From Colius striatus (Eukaryota > Chordata > Aves > Coliiformes > Coliidae): DNA of 64,000 bases. Below the pieces are notes generated by a model. It was not told where the DNA came from and searched no databases. It worked only from the letters and a program-made list of their open reading frames with translations. The position numbers and the translations under genes are program-made. The stretch's first letter is position 1; every line of letters begins with the position of its first letter. The stretch spans positions 11,684,915-11,748,914 of the forward strand of contig NC_084771.1 in assembly GCF_028858725.1 (NCBI RefSeq), written 5' to 3'. Positions 63,901-64,000 of this stretch are shown here, in pieces.

Positions 63901-64000
63901 ATGATCTTTTTCTGGTTTTGCTGTCAGCTGTCCCAGTTTTGTCCTTCAGACAAAGCTGTTCTGTTGGCTCAAAAGACATGCCTGTTAATGGCAGTTGCAG
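39956..64000 (+). CDS. TEX11: Testis-expressed 11 (ZIP4/SPO22-like meiotic protein), 23 coding exons, 3' end outside window
   Basis: TPR-rich ZMM protein needed for meiotic crossover formation and synapsis; orthologue of yeast Zip4/Spo22, which bridges crossover proteins and the synaptonemal complex on chromosome axes. Coding exons: 39956-39986, 40078-40193, 41446-41530, 42739-42818, 43280-43360, 43443-43562, 44942-45022, 47482-47567, 48861-48918, 49666-49761, 51241-51322, 52883-52961, 53686-53837, 54567-54652, 55780-55917, 56650-56752, 57818-57942, 58693-58778, 59390-59443, 60123-60163, 61412-61498, 63359-63429, 63928-64000. Phase stays consistent across all 22 junctions, giving 670 codons; human TEX11 is about 925-940 aa, so roughly 260 residues lie beyond the edge. 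Landmarks match mammalian TEX11: [134 protein letters not shown]. These fall in the SPO22 domain (about 160-430) and following TPR-like helices. The first two exons (49 aa) are the least conserved part. The exon 13 donor is weak (GTCTGT at 53838). Confidence 0.95.
39991..40025 (+). repeat. Seven tandem GGCGG units in TEX11 intron 1
   Basis: An exact 5-bp repeat runs 35 bases directly after the intron 1 donor. It is a string of overlapping GC (SP1) boxes and contains many G-runs, so it could form a G-quadruplex on the plus strand. The whole intron is only 91 bp. Confidence 0.9.
47758..48052 (+). mobile_element. CR1 LINE 3' end in TEX11 intron 8
   Basis: About 295 bp, sense to TEX11: GATAGGACAAGAGGCAACAG, then AAAAACTTCTTCCCTGTGAG, then CCACCTGGATAAGTTCCTGT, closing with AGATTCTATGATTCTGTGATTC. 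It is noncoding and 5'-truncated, and lies 190 bp downstream of exon 8. Confidence 0.92.
52611..52680. repeat. AT-rich palindrome and short repeats in TEX11 intron 11
   Basis: A perfect 16-bp palindrome CATATCATATGATATG (52626-52641) is flanked by GTTAAC on both sides (52618-52623 and 52641-52646). ATGTTARCA-like units recur four times in about 65 bases, and GTACYATGTTAA occurs at 52611-52622 and 52666-52677. It probably grew by slippage or local duplication. Confidence 0.75.
55465..55690 (-). mobile_element. Probable ancient CR1 fragment
   Basis: CTGGGTCAGACAAATGATCC, then ATCTAGTGCAGTGTCCTGTC, resembles the 3' tail of old sauropsid CR1 families (GGTCAGACCAAAGGTCCATC-type, antisense), recalled from turtle and crocodile copies. 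It is highly diverged; the right boundary is approximate. Confidence 0.45.
62397..63023 (-). mobile_element. CR1 LINE, antisense in TEX11 intron 21
   Basis: About 630 bp on the minus strand. It starts at its 3' end with TCATAGAATCAAAGAATGGT and GGAAGGGACTTTGAAAGATC, runs through the CR1 3' region (CTCCCTGGGCAGCCTGGGCC) and into the ORF2 end ([20 protein letters not shown] can be read on the minus strand). It is 5'-truncated. This copy looks less decayed than the others, so probably younger. Confidence 0.94.

Larger units (their letters stand above)
40194..63927 (+). other. TEX11: TEX11 introns
   Basis: AT-rich introns with many short open frames and no second gene seen. The longest are intron 7 (45023-47481), intron 2 (40194-41445), intron 11 (51323-52882), intron 10 (49762-51240), intron 20 (60164-61411), intron 4 (42819-43279 is short) and intron 21 (61499-63358, holding a CR1). 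Small low-complexity tracts are present, such as (AT)n/T-run at about 42,525-42,547. Everything else I can name is listed separately. Confidence 0.8.

Noticed and set aside
1-64000. CRISPR arrays, operons, phage or other bacterial systems
   Set aside because: Gene structure is split by introns throughout, and repeats are vertebrate; no regularly spaced repeat array is present.

Overview
The window is vertebrate genomic DNA and almost certainly from a bird. It has long introns with GT-AG splicing, CpG-island promoters, five fairly clear CR1 LINE copies ending in the ATTCTRTGAT-type 3' repeat, and avian-type solo LTRs. No prokaryotic or viral coding unit is present. Five protein-coding genes can be read exon by exon: FOXO4 (-), SNX12 (+), SLC7A3 (+), an NCBP2-like gene (NCBP2L, -) and the first 23 coding exons of TEX11 (+, running off the right edge). 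From general knowledge, FOXO4, SNX12, SLC7A3 and TEX11 lie together at human Xq13.1. The window is therefore the avian counterpart of that block, which is autosomal in most birds (chicken chr4 / passerine 4A).

Layout. 1-2562: FOXO4 3' UTR and downstream DNA. 2563-13494: FOXO4, two coding exons split by a 9.3 kb intron that carries a CR1. 13495-14416: a GC-rich head-to-head promoter shared by FOXO4 and SNX12. 14417-17271: SNX12, four coding exons, followed by a probable 1.7 kb 3' UTR. 18960-19290: a CpG island with no gene, holding two identical CTCF-like sites 50 bp apart. 20085-22129: CR1 copies, one of them split by a solo LTR. 22560-23713: SLC7A3 CpG-island promoter and likely noncoding first exon. 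25555-30192: SLC7A3, eleven coding exons. 30871-36352: intergenic DNA with no gene I can recognise. 36353-36896: a second solo LTR beside the NCBP2L poly(A) signal. 37547-39678: NCBP2L, four coding exons. 39679-39955: a 277 bp head-to-head promoter with paired CCAAT boxes and a perfect NRF1 site. 39956-64000: TEX11.

The genes are not an operon-like system. They are unlinked functions kept together by old synteny: a forkhead factor under AKT control (FOXO4), an endosomal PX protein (SNX12), a cationic amino-acid transporter (SLC7A3), an mRNA cap-binding paralogue (NCBP2L) and a meiotic crossover protein (TEX11). The shared organisation lies in two divergent promoters. I found no evidence of a wholly new biological system. 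The best leads are the NCBP2L/TEX11 shared promoter, the intact cap-binding residues of NCBP2L, the FOXO1/3-like C-terminal tail on FOXO4, and the gene-less CpG island with twin CTCF-like sites.
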